Assembly (NCBI GenBank): GCA_905221615.1 | Contig: CAJNDT010005874.1 | Coordinates: 62,001-126,000, forward strand | Length of the DNA stretch: 64,000 bases | DNA from: Symbiodinium sp. CCMP2592 | Taxonomy: Eukaryota; Sar; Dinophyceae; Suessiales; Symbiodiniaceae | Reading direction: 5' to 3' | In this document: positions 1 through 8,847 of the stretch, piece after piece | Position numbering within the stretch: the first letter of the stretch is position 1 | How the letters are laid out: every line of letters begins with the position of its first letter | Position numbers and translations under genes: made by a program | Notes under the pieces: generated by a model | What the model was told of the DNA's origin: nothing | Database searches by the model: none | What the model saw: only the letters and a program-made list of their open reading frames with translations

Positions 1-1
1 G

Positions 2-196
2 CAAAAGGGGGGCAATCCTCAACGGCGTACGCCGTGCACGGGGTGGATCACCGATAAAGGGTGTAAGTTTGGGAAATCGTGCGTGTTCTCCCACTCGGCG
101 GAGCGCCAGGGCAAGTGCTGGGCATGTGGCGGGAATCATCAGAAGGCTGAGTGCACAGCCCCGGGAGTTTGTGACGGGTGGCAAAACAAACGGTGA
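2..196 (+). pseudogene. Gag zinc-finger tail of a retroelement, cut by the window edge
   Basis: The frame is open from base 2 to a TGA at 194-196 (64 codons before the stop). It shows a CCCH finger with spacing C-x8-C-x5-C-x3-H (CTGW...CVFSH), followed by a knuckle C-x2-C-x3-H-x4-C (CWACGGNHQKAEC). The same tandem occurs in the copia Gag at 2497-3438 and, with identical CCCH spacing, in the YR-element Gag at 7547-8847. In retroelement Gags such fingers bind the element RNA during packaging. No protease or integrase follows within 150 bases, so this is either the truncated 3' end of a gag or a finger exon joined to another gene. Identification as Gag-like is by motif only. Confidence 0.6.
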
Positions 197-351
197 TCAA
201 GACCTTGAGCGTGCCAGGGCAGAATTTCTACTGTGGGGTTGGTACAGTGTGTCAGTCTGAATATTAATTTAACAAGTTTCACATGATTGTGTCAATGTTC
301 TTTTGGCATTGAGGCAAGCAGTGGTACTCTGGGGCAGGCTTTCTGGCAGAG

Positions 352-1629
352 GTGATCTCATCCCTTGTGAAGGGCACGCAGCTGACAAACAAGCACACGG
401 TGTTGGTACGCGATGAGACACTCTACGATGCTGAGCTCAGTCTTGCAGTTGCCAACATGGATGCTGTGAAGAATGGCACTTTCCCCAGGTTCGCCTATGT
501 TGGGATCGCATGGGGTGGCAATGCACAGGTCAAGGATCAGATTGTCGCGAATGTGGAGGAAGTGTTCACTGAGCATGTCAAAGCTGCCATTGCCAGGAAT
601 GAGTACGTACGGTCCTGTTGCACTTCCACCCTCGCTACTGTCTCGGCCAGTCTTGCAGAACAGCAGTCCCCCAAGCCTGAAGCTGGATGCACTGGCTTCC
701 ACCAAAGCTAAGTCATGTGGAGAGGTGTTGCTTCCTGACAGTGAGGTTTGGAAAGGCCTTGGGTGGAACCAGCTCTTCGAGAAACACAACCAGGAGTTCA
801 ATCCCCAAGAGGTGATCCGTGCTAAGCATGCTTCCGAGACAGAGGTGGGAGTATCCCTTGTTGGCATTGTTTATTGATTGATCGTTTGCTTCAAACAGTG
901 AAAAGTGTTTTTGCATGTGCTGTGACTCAGGTTGCAGCAGGACAACACTGCCGAGACAGTCTTGTCGTCAGTCTTGCAGTCCTCTGACCTCGAGCATATG
1001 GGGAAATGCCAGGTGCCAGGCCTGACAACCCATGAGTTCTGGGTGAACTCCCATGGTGACTTGTATGTCAAGGGCCTCACAGACTGCATTCTTGATGGAG
1101 CTCAGTTCCAGATTCAAGGATTTTTCAAGACAGGGCGGGAGGCTTCAGAGCTGATCAGCAGTGCGGAAGGTGCTGTTTATGCTTACAAGCTCACTGAGGA
1201 TTCACAGGTGCTGTTGCGACCCAAAGCCGGCAAGAATTTGCCAGCCAGTGTTCAGCAGTTTTCGAACAAGGGTGGGGCGATCAAGGATATCTTGAATGCC
1301 TTGCTAGTGGCAGGCCTCCCGAAGCCCTCGAGCCACCTGCATTCCTGCGAGAACACAGTCAACGGCAACGCTGTGGAGTGGAAGATCCTTGCATTGCTTG
1401 AAACCCAGTGTCGAGGAGGCCCCAGACGACCCACATATGAAGTTCCCCCCCGCCAGTCGTGCCGCGTGCGAAACTTTCCAGTTTTGTGGCCCTGAACTCT
1501 TTGTCACAATTCGATGTGCTGTTTTGTTTGGAATACGATGACCAGGCCAACAAGCTGAAAGGCATGATGCCTCAGGCAGTCATGAAACGCAAGGCCAGGA
1601 TTTCCAAGGATTCCATTGCCAAGTTGTGA
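352..1629 (+). pseudogene. Unknown gene, probably intron-containing and partly frame-shifted
   Basis: I do not recognise the family. Three coding blocks can be read. The first runs about 352-602 (ISSLVKGTQLTNKHTVLVRD...). The second runs about 659-845, after a possible acceptor in CAGTCTTGCAG|AACAGC. The third runs about 932-1380, after a possible acceptor at ...GTGACTCAG. A last stretch (about 1410-1629) reads through KFPPASRAA and FVALNSLSQFDVLF to SIAKL and a TGA at 1627-1629, but needs one-base shifts near 1400 and 1466. Gaps between blocks begin with GTACG- or GTGGG-like sequence, so introns are plausible there. The shifts near the end suggest decay or assembly error. The reading direction matches the neighbouring genes. 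The role is unknown. Confidence 0.4.
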
Positions 1630-1647
1630 GTGGCAACAGTCTTGCAG
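438..1647 (+). repeat. Interspersed 11-mer CAGTCTTGCAG (4 exact copies)
   Basis: Exact copies start at 438, 648, 969 and 1637. A near copy (CAGTCTTGTCG) is at 957. The copies lie on the same strand, in coding blocks, at a putative splice acceptor and just after the stop codon. Further weak relatives (GCAGTCTTACAG) occur near 2095. Confidence 0.7.
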
Positions 1648-2246
1648 TCATGCAGTCTGGCAAGCTTGGTGGTTCCAGTAATGAGTCATAAGGATAGCAC
1701 AAACTAACTTTTCAATTTAGAGTCCAGATTCATTCAGTGTTTCATCAATCTGTGTATGCCAAGCATTTTGTGCCTTGTCTGCAAGCTGACACAAGACACT
1801 CGAGTCAGCAATAAGCTGTTCGGTGCTGCACTTCATCTTGATTGCAAAAACAATCTGCGCTACTGCATGCATCGTTCTGAGTGTGCGTCTTGCAAACCAT
1901 GGCTTTCGAGACACCGCAAGCTTTGCAAGACATTTACGATACACCTTATGCAATTCTATCTGAACCCCTAAGCCCTGAACCTAACAATCCGACCGAGGCC
2001 GGGCCTGTGAGATTCCGGCACTTTGTCACAGCAGCCTTCAGACGAAGCGCGGACTATGGGCCCAAAACTAAGCTGGGGTGTCTGTGCAGTCCTACAGTCG
2101 AGCAGTCTTACAGCAAGACTGAGGACTGCCCTAAGCCCTATACCCTATATAAACCTCCTTAAGGGGTGATTAGGGTTTGGAGCTGTTCGGCAGCTCAGCG
2201 CCTACAATAGGGCGTCAGGGTTGGATTTAGATAGGTTAAGGGGCCT
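1630..2246. other. Non-coding stretch upstream of the copia element
   Basis: No convincing gene. A TATATAAA word lies at 2146-2153, and CCCTA-rich sequence precedes it. It may belong to the promoter or left end of the copia element, but I could not match it to sequence beyond 18050, so no LTR is claimed. Confidence 0.35.
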
Positions 2247-2519
2247 TTGGTCCTGTGGCCATACCAAGACTGCCTCGTGACAGCGGGGCGGGCCATCGAT
2301 GCGAACCAGGATGTGAAGTTCAGATTGGCCCTATCCCGAAATCAACTTCAGCTACAGTACCGTCCCAACTACCAAAGCGTCCTCAGCTACTACAACCACG
2401 TGCTGGCAGAGCTTCAACAAGCAACCCCAACGAGATCCCCGCAAGGAACCCCCAGCAATCCGCCCGCGCAGGAGACCACCGAGCTGAAGGCAGCGAATGC
2501 TACTGGCTGGAACAGGTGA
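2247..2519 (+). pseudogene. N-terminal Gag remnant of the copia element
   Basis: A 90-residue frame (begins LWPYQDCLVTAGRAIDANQD in its first line) overlaps and precedes the zinc-finger ORF at 2497 in another frame. It has the Gln-rich, polar composition expected of Gag linker sequence (LQLQYRPNYQSVLSYYNHV). The total Gag upstream of the fingers is under 120 residues, much shorter than copia Gags usually are, so most of the capsid region appears deleted. Confidence 0.4.
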
Positions 2520-3438
2520 AACGAGTTCGCCTACGCGGAGGGGTGGAGGCCAACTGGCTACGGCGGGGAATAAGGTTCCATGTCGTTTCTTTGCGGGTGA
2601 CAATGGATGTACGAAGGGAAGCTCATGCATGTTCGACCACACGTTTGCGAGTAAGGAGGCAAAGAAGGCGAAGTGTTGGCATTGCGGTTCGGTGAGCCAT
2701 ACTCAGAAGGACTGTCCGGTCAAGGCTGGGAAGGCTTCTCCGCAAAGGCCCTCGTCATCTACTACAACTGTCCCTACTACTTCCCCTCAAGGCTCATTGC
2801 CGACGACGCTCAACCAAGCCGCTGTGCAACACCAACAAGCAGTTTTGGAATCCCTGCAGGCTTCTTCGAGCTCGGGTTCCCAGACGGCAGCTTCAACTTT
2901 GGGAGCAACTGGAACGGCAGCAATTATGGGTTCAGTACCACAGCAGCCTATGTCCAACCCCACGGAAGGTGATGAAAGGAAGACCCAGGAGATCACCGCT
3001 CTTCTACAGGAAGCCAACGCCATGCTCAACAAGCTGACCAAGTTGCAGGCCATCCATGTGGTCACGGACACCAGTGTACAAGCACTGTCGGCTCAGATGA
3101 AAAGCTTGGGCCTAGATGATGATGAAAGAATGGCGCTGCTCGACTCCGGTGCTTCCCATCCCTTTCGGGATCGGGCGGAGCACGATGTGATGCCAGAACA
3201 CCCGGTGAGAGTGACAGTGGATCTCGCAGGAGGCCAATCGGTGACACTCCAGCAAAACCAAGCAGGAACGCTCATGCCAACAACCACGGCGAAGGACCCG
3301 CAGGATGTTTCGACAATCTTGCCCCTAGGGGCATTGGTTCAGACCCTTGGGTGTGAGCTTTCATGGACGAGAAAGGGCGGCTTGAAGATCGTCCATCCAC
3401 AACATGGAACACTGCGGACGGTGGTGCGGGGAAACTGA
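2497..3438 (+). CDS. Copia Gag zinc fingers plus aspartic protease
   Basis: The 313-residue frame starts with a short basic stretch. It then has a CCCH finger (C-x8-C-x5-C-x3-H, CRFFAGDNGC...CMFDH, about residues 29-48) and a CCHC knuckle (C-x2-C-x4-H-x4-C, CWHCGSVSHTQKDC). A Ser/Thr/Gln-rich linker follows, then a retropepsin-like active site LLDSGASHP at about residue 215. It stops at TGA 3436-3438, directly followed by TAG. The same frame is open again from about 3475 and reads into integrase-side sequence (LQELRQATAETFLNPLALEE) up to the YR insertion. Gag binds and packages element RNA; the protease would cleave the polyprotein. The tandem stops imply a defect. Confidence 0.75.
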   Translation: MLLAGTGETSSPTRRGGGQLATAGNKVPCRFFAGDNGCTKGSSCMFDHTFASKEAKKAKCWHCGSVSHTQKDCPVKAGKASPQRPSSSTTTVPTTSPQGSLPTTLNQAAVQHQQAVLESLQASSSSGSQTAASTLGATGTAAIMGSVPQQPMSNPTEGDERKTQEITALLQEANAMLNKLTKLQAIHVVTDTSVQALSAQMKSLGLDDDERMALLDSGASHPFRDRAEHDVMPEHPVRVTVDLAGGQSVTLQQNQAGTLMPTTTAKDPQDVSTILPLGALVQTLGCELSWTRKGGLKIVHPQHGTLRTVVRGN

Positions 3439-3660
3439 TAGGGGAGACTCAAGCTTTGGACCTCATCCATCAACTTAGAACAACGAAAGCTCCAGGAACT
3501 GCGACAGGCGACAGCGGAGACCTTCCTCAACCCCCTTGCGCTTGAGGAGGTGAAGGCTTGGGATGAGTTGTTTGCGACTTTTGTGCAGACTGGTTCCCGC
3601 GTTCACCTAGCAAGGTCCCTTGAAAGCCCTGGATGCCCACTTCAAGGTCTGGATGGAACG
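3439..3660 (+). pseudogene. Copia polyprotein segment between protease and integrase, left of the insertion
   Basis: After TGA TAG at 3436-3441 the frame of the Gag-protease ORF re-opens (KLQELRQATAETFLN..., EEVKAWDELFATF) and ends at GLDGT exactly where the YR element begins. The matching right-hand side starts LRSLLSVDVDLGDEAG at 12437. A one-base shift near 3440-3475 would join it to the upstream alternative reading GETQALDLIHQL. Confidence 0.65.
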
Positions 3661-3892
3661 TACCTCGTGACGAGGAACGAGTTACGACTATGTGTGCTAG
3701 CTAACCTATTACTACTCGAAGCTATCGAAGGTAGCTTCGCTAGAAACGAAGTTTCGTTCGCTATCGTCGCTCGCAGGAGAGTTGCCTCTGACATGCGAAG
3801 ACAGGATAGCTGTGACTTGGAATGGCTACGACGGTGTGTGACCGTTGCCATTCTGGATAAAGTCCCCCATCAGGGGGGGTAATTTTGAAGTA
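3659..3892 (+). repeat. Split direct repeat A1
   Basis: Nearly identical to 11985-12219, with one missing base (GGATAGCTG here, GGATAAGCTG in A2). It holds perfect short hairpins: CCTCG-TGA-CGAGG (3663-3675), CGAAGCTA with a 7-base loop and TAGCTTCG (3717-3739), and GAAAC-GAA-GTTTC (3743-3755). These are candidate recombinase-binding or RNA-structure sites. Confidence 0.93.
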
Positions 3893-3934
3893 GTGGGGGA
3901 TAGAAGGGGAACTTGGCTATTTAGCCAAGCGAGA

Positions 3935-4822
3935 ATGGCCTCCCCGCGCTCCCCTTCTGCTTCGCGGACGGCTAGCCCACAGTCTCCGGCTACTACGGTG
4001 ATTCCGGCTAGTCCTGGGGGCGAGGAGCCAGGGAGTCCAACCGTCTTGCCCACGGCTGAGCCGGAAGAGCAGGGCGTCGGACCGGCTACTCCCTCCGGAG
4101 GGATAGGGAGCCCCATCGGACTTCCGTCCTTGTTGGATAGCGCTCTTGTGCAGAAGCGTGCGGTGCTGGATAGATGCCATGAGCATCTGGCGTCGCGGGG
4201 CTTCGGTGTGCTCGAGCTGGCTACCCTCGGTCTAGAGGACGCGGAAGATATTGGGCACCAAGTGGCTGAGGAGCTGGGCGTTGGCTACGACGAGTACATC
4301 GGCGACTCGATCTACCTGTGGATACAAGAGGCCCGGGAAGCTCGAGACCTGGTGGAGAGAACGTCGGGATACAGGGCGACTTCGCTAGCTTGGGTTAACC
4401 TCAGCAAGCGGCCGGCGATCGAAGGTATCGACCTTCAGGAGGATAGCGAGCCGGAGCCCCCGAAAGGGGATAGGCAGAAGCGCTTGGTCAACGAGGGCTC
4501 CCTGGCGCAGGCTAGGGAAGAGAGGCTACAAGCAACCTGGGCTATAAAGCTCAAGGAAGAGCTAGAATTGTGCGAGGCGCCGGTGCTGAAGAAGCTACAG
4601 GGGTGCCTGGACCCGGATAGAGCAGTTCTGGCGCTAGCGGGGAAAACCCGGGCTAGCACTCTCAAGCGCTACGTCTCGATACACGTGAGATGGCGGCTAT
4701 GGCTACGGGAGGCTAAGAGTGGACGCCCCCCTGGGCTACCGGCCGACCTGGCCGACTACATCATGGCTAGGGGCGACGAGCCCTGCGGGCGAACGGTCCC
4801 CGAGGCGATCCTAGCTGGATAG
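3935..4822 (+). CDS. YR retrotransposon: N-terminal part of tyrosine recombinase
   Basis: The open frame runs from 3845 inside A1; the first sensible ATG is at 3935 (MASPRSPSASR...). After a Pro/Ser-rich start it becomes helical, with a segment ...ASTLKRYVSIHVRWRLWLRE... followed by LADYIMARGDEPCG, which resembles the core-binding (SAM-like) domain that precedes the catalytic domain of tyrosine recombinases. The frame ends at TAG 4820-4822, inside a GGATAG word. The same frame re-opens at 4943 with the catalytic domain, so the two ORFs were probably one gene. A second copy at 31572-32402 (minus) shares LADYI.ARGD and continues into the catalytic region, which supports this. Confidence 0.7.
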   Translation: MASPRSPSASRTASPQSPATTVIPASPGGEEPGSPTVLPTAEPEEQGVGPATPSGGIGSPIGLPSLLDSALVQKRAVLDRCHEHLASRGFGVLELATLGLEDAEDIGHQVAEELGVGYDEYIGDSIYLWIQEAREARDLVERTSGYRATSLAWVNLSKRPAIEGIDLQEDSEPEPPKGDRQKRLVNEGSLAQAREERLQATWAIKLKEELELCEAPVLKKLQGCLDPDRAVLALAGKTRASTLKRYVSIHVRWRLWLREAKSGRPPGLPADLADYIMARGDEPCGRTVPEAILAG

Positions 4823-4942
4823 AGAGGGTCGCGGAATGGGCGACCGAGTCGAGAGCTACCTCACAAGGATACGGTCGAGGCTATCCTGGAAGGCGCCCTG
4901 GACGAGGCGCGCCCCCCGATATCCAGCGGCTATCCTGGCTAG

Positions 4943-5869
4943 GTGGGAGCGCTGGTCCTGGATGCAACTGTGGCCGTCGGCTGGAGAGCTTGGGCCTGGG
5001 CCAAGCTCCTAAAGGCGTGGGGCAGCTTGCGATGGTCGGACCTCCAGGCTATGGTCCCAAATGAGCTGGCTATGGTGGAAGGTCGGCTATCCACCATCCT
5101 GCGACGGACGAAAACCACCGGGGCTAACACACGCATACGGGAGCTACCTGTATGCATCTCGGAGAGAGCCTACTTCGAGGACCCTGGCTGGCTACTGGCG
5201 GGCTTCAACCTGCTAAAGAACCACGCGGGCTACCAGCGGGACTATCTCATGCCCAGGCTGGGCGAGAGAGGCGCCCTGGAGAAGAAGATGGCTACCTACG
5301 CAGATGCGATGGTAGCTACAGCGGGGCTACTGGCTATGGTGGGGATCCCGACGGTGGCCCGAGGCTACTGGTCGGAACACAGTGAGAGAGCAGTGCTACC
5401 CACCGGGCTGAGCCTAAAGCCGATCCCGCCGGCAGATAGGGATATGCTAGGACGCTGGAAGCCCGAGGGCTCGGATACCTGCATCCGCTCCTATGGCGGA
5501 AGGGTCGCCCGACTCCAGGCTATCTATGCAGAGGCGGCTAGGGCTCGGGACCGAGAAGAGCAGCTAGATGAGAGGGAGATAGCTGGCGATCTTGGAGGCT
5601 GGCTTTTCCGGACCGGCAAGGCTAGCGAGCAGGAAGCTGAGAAGCTGTCAGGAGAGCTGCGACGAGAGTGGGCTAGCGAGCGCATCGTGGAGATGGTGGC
5701 TGGCCCGGGGATACCTGAAGAAGTCGTGGCGAGCGATCCTCCCGAAGATAGACCCGACTCCTCGGCTAGTGAGCCGGAGCTGGGGCCGGAACCCAACCGG
5801 AACCGGCCGAGGCAGCTCCTTAAGAATCTTCTTCCTCTCCCGGCTCCGGCTTCTGGTCGCCGGTGCTAG
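4943..5869 (+). CDS. YR retrotransposon: tyrosine recombinase catalytic domain
   Basis: This 308-residue frame follows a TAG at 4940-4942 (inside GGCTAG) and shares its frame with 3935-4822. Counting from 4943, the expected catalytic residues are all visible: Arg30 in SLRWSDL, a likely beta-hairpin Lys57 in RRTKTTG, His146 and Arg149 in SEHSERAVLPT, Trp172 in LGRWKPEG and the nucleophile Tyr184 in CIRSYGG. This is the R-K-HxxR-(H/W)-Y signature of integrases of the lambda/Cre superfamily. The enzyme would insert circular or double-stranded cDNA by strand exchange at a short core, consistent with the CG shared by the repeats. The acidic C-terminus (DPPEDRPDSSASEPE) is probably disordered. The first ATG in frame is well downstream, so the true start is uncertain. 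Confidence 0.88.
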   Translation: MGALVLDATVAVGWRAWAWAKLLKAWGSLRWSDLQAMVPNELAMVEGRLSTILRRTKTTGANTRIRELPVCISERAYFEDPGWLLAGFNLLKNHAGYQRDYLMPRLGERGALEKKMATYADAMVATAGLLAMVGIPTVARGYWSEHSERAVLPTGLSLKPIPPADRDMLGRWKPEGSDTCIRSYGGRVARLQAIYAEAARARDREEQLDEREIAGDLGGWLFRTGKASEQEAEKLSGELRREWASERIVEMVAGPGIPEEVVASDPPEDRPDSSASEPELGPEPNRNRPRQLLKNLLPLPAPASGRRC

Positions 5870-6589
5870 CCTGAGAGGTGTCGCTATCACCAGACGGGGG
5901 CTCTTCGCCTCGGCCTTTCGGCCAGCATAGCCTACAGACATGCGTGTACTGGTTGGGTTCGGGCCTCGCCGAAAACTCTTGGGGCACCCGGCCTGGCCCC
6001 CCTTGTGTAGCCTGTACTTCTTCCCTGGAAGCTCAACTATGATATAGCTCGTGCACCTTTCGGAGAGGTCCCAGCAGCAGAGCTGCAGGGAGCACCGCCG
6101 GGGATAGTACCCCAGTTGCCGATAGCACCGTTACCGGCTATTCCGTTCGAACGCCGGGAAAGCAGCGGGGCTGGACAACGGGGGGGATACGTCCGGGGGG
6201 CCTCTCGGGATATACTCTTTCCTTCCCATCTCTCCGGGGGCGGTGGGCCCAGGGGGGAGAAAGAAGGGGAGAGAAGAGAGAGAGAGGAGAGAATCACGTT
6301 GTTGCACCTGCTGTCTTGTCTGCTGGCTAGGGCGTAGGCTGCGCGCTCATGTGGGCTAGGGCACGGCACAAATGCACATGATGCGGCTACTGTGGCTAGG
6401 GTGGAGTAACGGACCACCAGCTTTTCTTGGAGACTAGGTGGGCGAGCCTGCGTGCCCTCGTGGCCGGCTAGCGGCCCATGGCTACTGCCCCCAGCTGGGC
6501 AGACCAGACTGAGTCGGCTAGCGTCCAGGCGCAACGGATAGAAGTGCTACGCCTCTTGGAGGATTGGCTAGAGACTGACCCGGCTAGCT
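5870..6589 (+). other. Non-coding internal region of the YR element
   Basis: No supported gene. It contains a purine-rich tract (about 6250-6295), then GTTGTTGCACCTGCTGTCTTG and GGCTAGGG words. The order purine tract, CACGTT.TTGCAC.TG, CTGTCTTG, then a short G-rich block before AGCTTTTCT recurs at 33640-33930, identifying that stretch as the same region of a second copy. Confidence 0.6.
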
Positions 6590-7108
6590 TTGGCCGAGCA
6601 GATCTACGATCGGCTAAGCCTGGATAAGCAGCACGAGCTTCTCCAGCTAGTGCGAAAGGCTAGAGACATGAGGCTGGCCGAGTGCCAGGAGGGCGCCAGC
6701 ATACAGCCTGGCGGCCGGCTATTTGCCAGGCTACTCAAGTTCCAAGGGGCTAAGTCTTGGGACGATATCTCTGCGGAGCTCTCCACCACCGAGGCGAGAT
6801 ACCTTGAGCAGAGGATAGAGAAGAATCGGCAGCTGGCCGGGCTACGACCACACCGGCCAGGGGAGACCCTGGAGGAGGAGAGCGTCACGGATAACGAGCT
6901 GGAGGCTACACCGTGGCAGTGGGAGGTCCCGGAGGCTAGCCAGTCTAGCGCCGGGCCGCCACCCGAACGGCTAGACATGCTACAGGAGATGATGGCTAAG
7001 CTCAAGGAGCTAGAGGCGGAGGTGCGCGGCACGGCTACCCCTGTTGCTAGGCAAGAGGAGCCCCGCTCTCGGGCAGGTCAATCCGGGCCCGGGGCTACAG
7101 CAGGCTAG
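6590..7108 (+). CDS. YR element: probable N-terminal Gag-region ORF, unknown domain
   Basis: I do not recognise a conserved domain. The 172 residues begin around AEQIYDRLSLDKQHELLQLV and include a helical segment near ARYLEQRIEKNRQLAGL. A likely coiled coil follows (ERLDMLQEMMAKLKELEAEVRG) before a low-complexity end. It stops at TAG 7106-7108, inside GGCTAG. Position between recombinase and the Gag zinc fingers, and the coiled coil, suggest a structural Gag role. Translation probably continues in another frame at 7044-7307, so a frame change lies in 7044-7108. Confidence 0.5.
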   Translation: MAEQIYDRLSLDKQHELLQLVRKARDMRLAECQEGASIQPGGRLFARLLKFQGAKSWDDISAELSTTEARYLEQRIEKNRQLAGLRPHRPGETLEEESVTDNELEATPWQWEVPEASQSSAGPPPERLDMLQEMMAKLKELEAEVRGTATPVARQEEPRSRAGQSGPGATAG

Positions 7109-7307
7109 GGCAGCCGCGGCGGAGGCCATGGCTACACCGCTGAGGGCTAGCACAGAATACCCCGCCCAGGGCGAGAGCCTGAAGCAGTTTCTGGCTAGAT
7201 GCATGCAGGGCTACCGCGGCCCGCCTTCGGACGTCCCGGCCTATGTGGCTAGGATGGAGGAGATATACCGGATAGGCACAGGACGATCCGGACGGCGACC
7301 AGGATAG
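7044..7307 (+). CDS. YR element: middle Gag-region fragment
   Basis: The frame reads an Ala-rich helix (ARAAAAEAMATPLRAS), then LKQFLARCMQGYRGP and YVARMEEIYRIG, and ends at TAG 7305-7307 within GGATAG. It overlaps the preceding ORF by 65 bases in a different frame. From 7308 to about 7546 the coding signal switches frames again (KGEPGYDPF, MIDQTWLYIARAEWPLG). I interpret 6590-8847 as one Gag gene broken by several frame shifts. Confidence 0.45.
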   Translation: MLGKRSPALGQVNPGPGLQQARAAAAEAMATPLRASTEYPAQGESLKQFLARCMQGYRGPPSDVPAYVARMEEIYRIGTGRSGRRPG

Positions 7308-7546
7308 GCAGCCGCAGCGGCGGCCAGCCAAGGGCGAGCCTGGATACGATCCCTTTCGAGCCCGAAGTCGTGCACCGGCTGATGGCGCCCCCGCCAGTGG
7401 CTAGCCAAGCCAAGGGGCGACCACTCGGCCCGGATGGCGGCATGATAGATCAGACCTGGCTATACATCGCTAGGGCCGAGTGGCCCCTGGGGAGCTACGA
7501 GAGGGGCGGCCGCCAGGATAGAAGGCTATCGCAGCTGTCGGATAGA

Positions 7547-8847
7547 GCGATATCAGCGGCAAGGGGGCGATACACGACCCCAACTGGCTATACAAGCTAG
7601 AGGATGAGGACTTCATCGCGGTTAGCAACCGGTCCGACCCAGCGGAGCTAGCGAAAGGCTCCACGGATTTTCGCTATCTTTTGACCCAGAATCGGGTCCC
7701 GGATACCTCCCAGGCTACTTTGTTCAAAGCCGGGATAGACACGATAGCGAAGTTTTCGGCGAGTTTCAAGGACGAAGCCGACCTCAAGTCGGTGCTAGCC
7801 AAGGACTTCTCGATAGAGCCAGAAAGCTCACTAACAAACAGGGCGCTAGCGGCTGCCTTCGTGGTTGCATGGAGAGCCGCGCAGGCCAGAACCCGCGAGC
7901 AGGCGGATAGAGAAGCGGCTAGCGAGGTCCGGGAATGGGCTAAGCCCATCCCCCAAACGGAATACATGGCTATGCGCCAGTCCTTCTCGCAGAAGTTTGG
8001 CGAGCCCGAGGATAAGCATATTCCGGCTAAGGAATATATTGAGCGAAAGCTGCATGAGCTAGAGACGGGCGAGTTCAGGGCGGAGCCCCTGAACGAGGTG
8101 CTGTCCAGAGACGAGATAGACCCGGATGTGCTAGTTCCCCAGTGGGTTAGCAAAGGCACCGCCCTCGTGCTCAAGAAGGCTACCTCGAAAGGGGCGATGC
8201 CATCCGGACCGGAACAGCTACGGCTGCGGCTAACAGTCATGCAAAATGCACTTCTCATGATAGGCCTCCAGCATCCAGGGCGAGCAGAGCTCAAGGATAT
8301 CGACTTCCAGCTCTTTGAGAAATACAAAGACTATCTGCTCGGCGACTTCTGCTACGGGCTACGCTCCAACGAGGCTAGCGGAAGTCTCGCTCCCCCGTGG
8401 ACCCTGGTGCTATCCTACGAGAACGCTATCCGGAAGCAGGCCTACAAGCAGATGGTCCTCAAGGGGATAGCCTTCGCGGACGCGCTAGTCCAGTCCTGGA
8501 AGGACGCGGCTACCAAGGAGCGGCACTTCACGACTCCGTTGTCCCTCTGTGCTAAAAGGCCGCAGCCCTGGAACTGGGATAGCGCCAGCGCCCAGCCGGC
8601 TAAGCCCAACAAGAAGGGCAAGGGCAGAGGCAAGGGCAAGGACGGCAAGGATAGCAACAAGAAGGCTAAGACCGGCACCTTCCATCGCACCGAGGATGAT
8701 AAGCCGATTTGTTTTCGGTTTAATTTGAAAGGTGGCTGCAAGAAGGGGGATAAGTGCCACTTCGTGCATGTCTGCACGAAGTGTCGGGGACCGCATTCGG
8801 CTATCAACTGCCCCGGCGCGGCTACGCCGTCGACAGCGGCTAACTGA
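7547..8847 (+). CDS. YR element: Gag with CCCH and CCHC zinc fingers
   Basis: The frame opens after TAG 7544-7546 and reads HDPNWLYKLEDEDFIAVSN before TTG 7681. The main body is mostly helical and capsid-like. A basic KGKGRGKGKDGK tract precedes a CCCH finger (C-x8-C-x5-C-x3-H: CFRFNLKGGCKKGDKCHFVH) and a knuckle C-x2-C-x3-H-x4-C (CTKCRGPHSAINC). It ends at a single TGA (8845-8847), after which the same frame continues into a methyltransferase-like domain, so readthrough is conceivable. Gag would assemble particles and bind element RNA. The CCCH spacing is identical to that in the copia Gag, pointing to shared or exchanged gag modules. Confidence 0.82.

Noticed and set aside
1717-2240. Left LTR of the copia element
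   Set aside because: I compared it by eye with 18050-18480 and saw no matching sequence, so no LTR pair is claimed.
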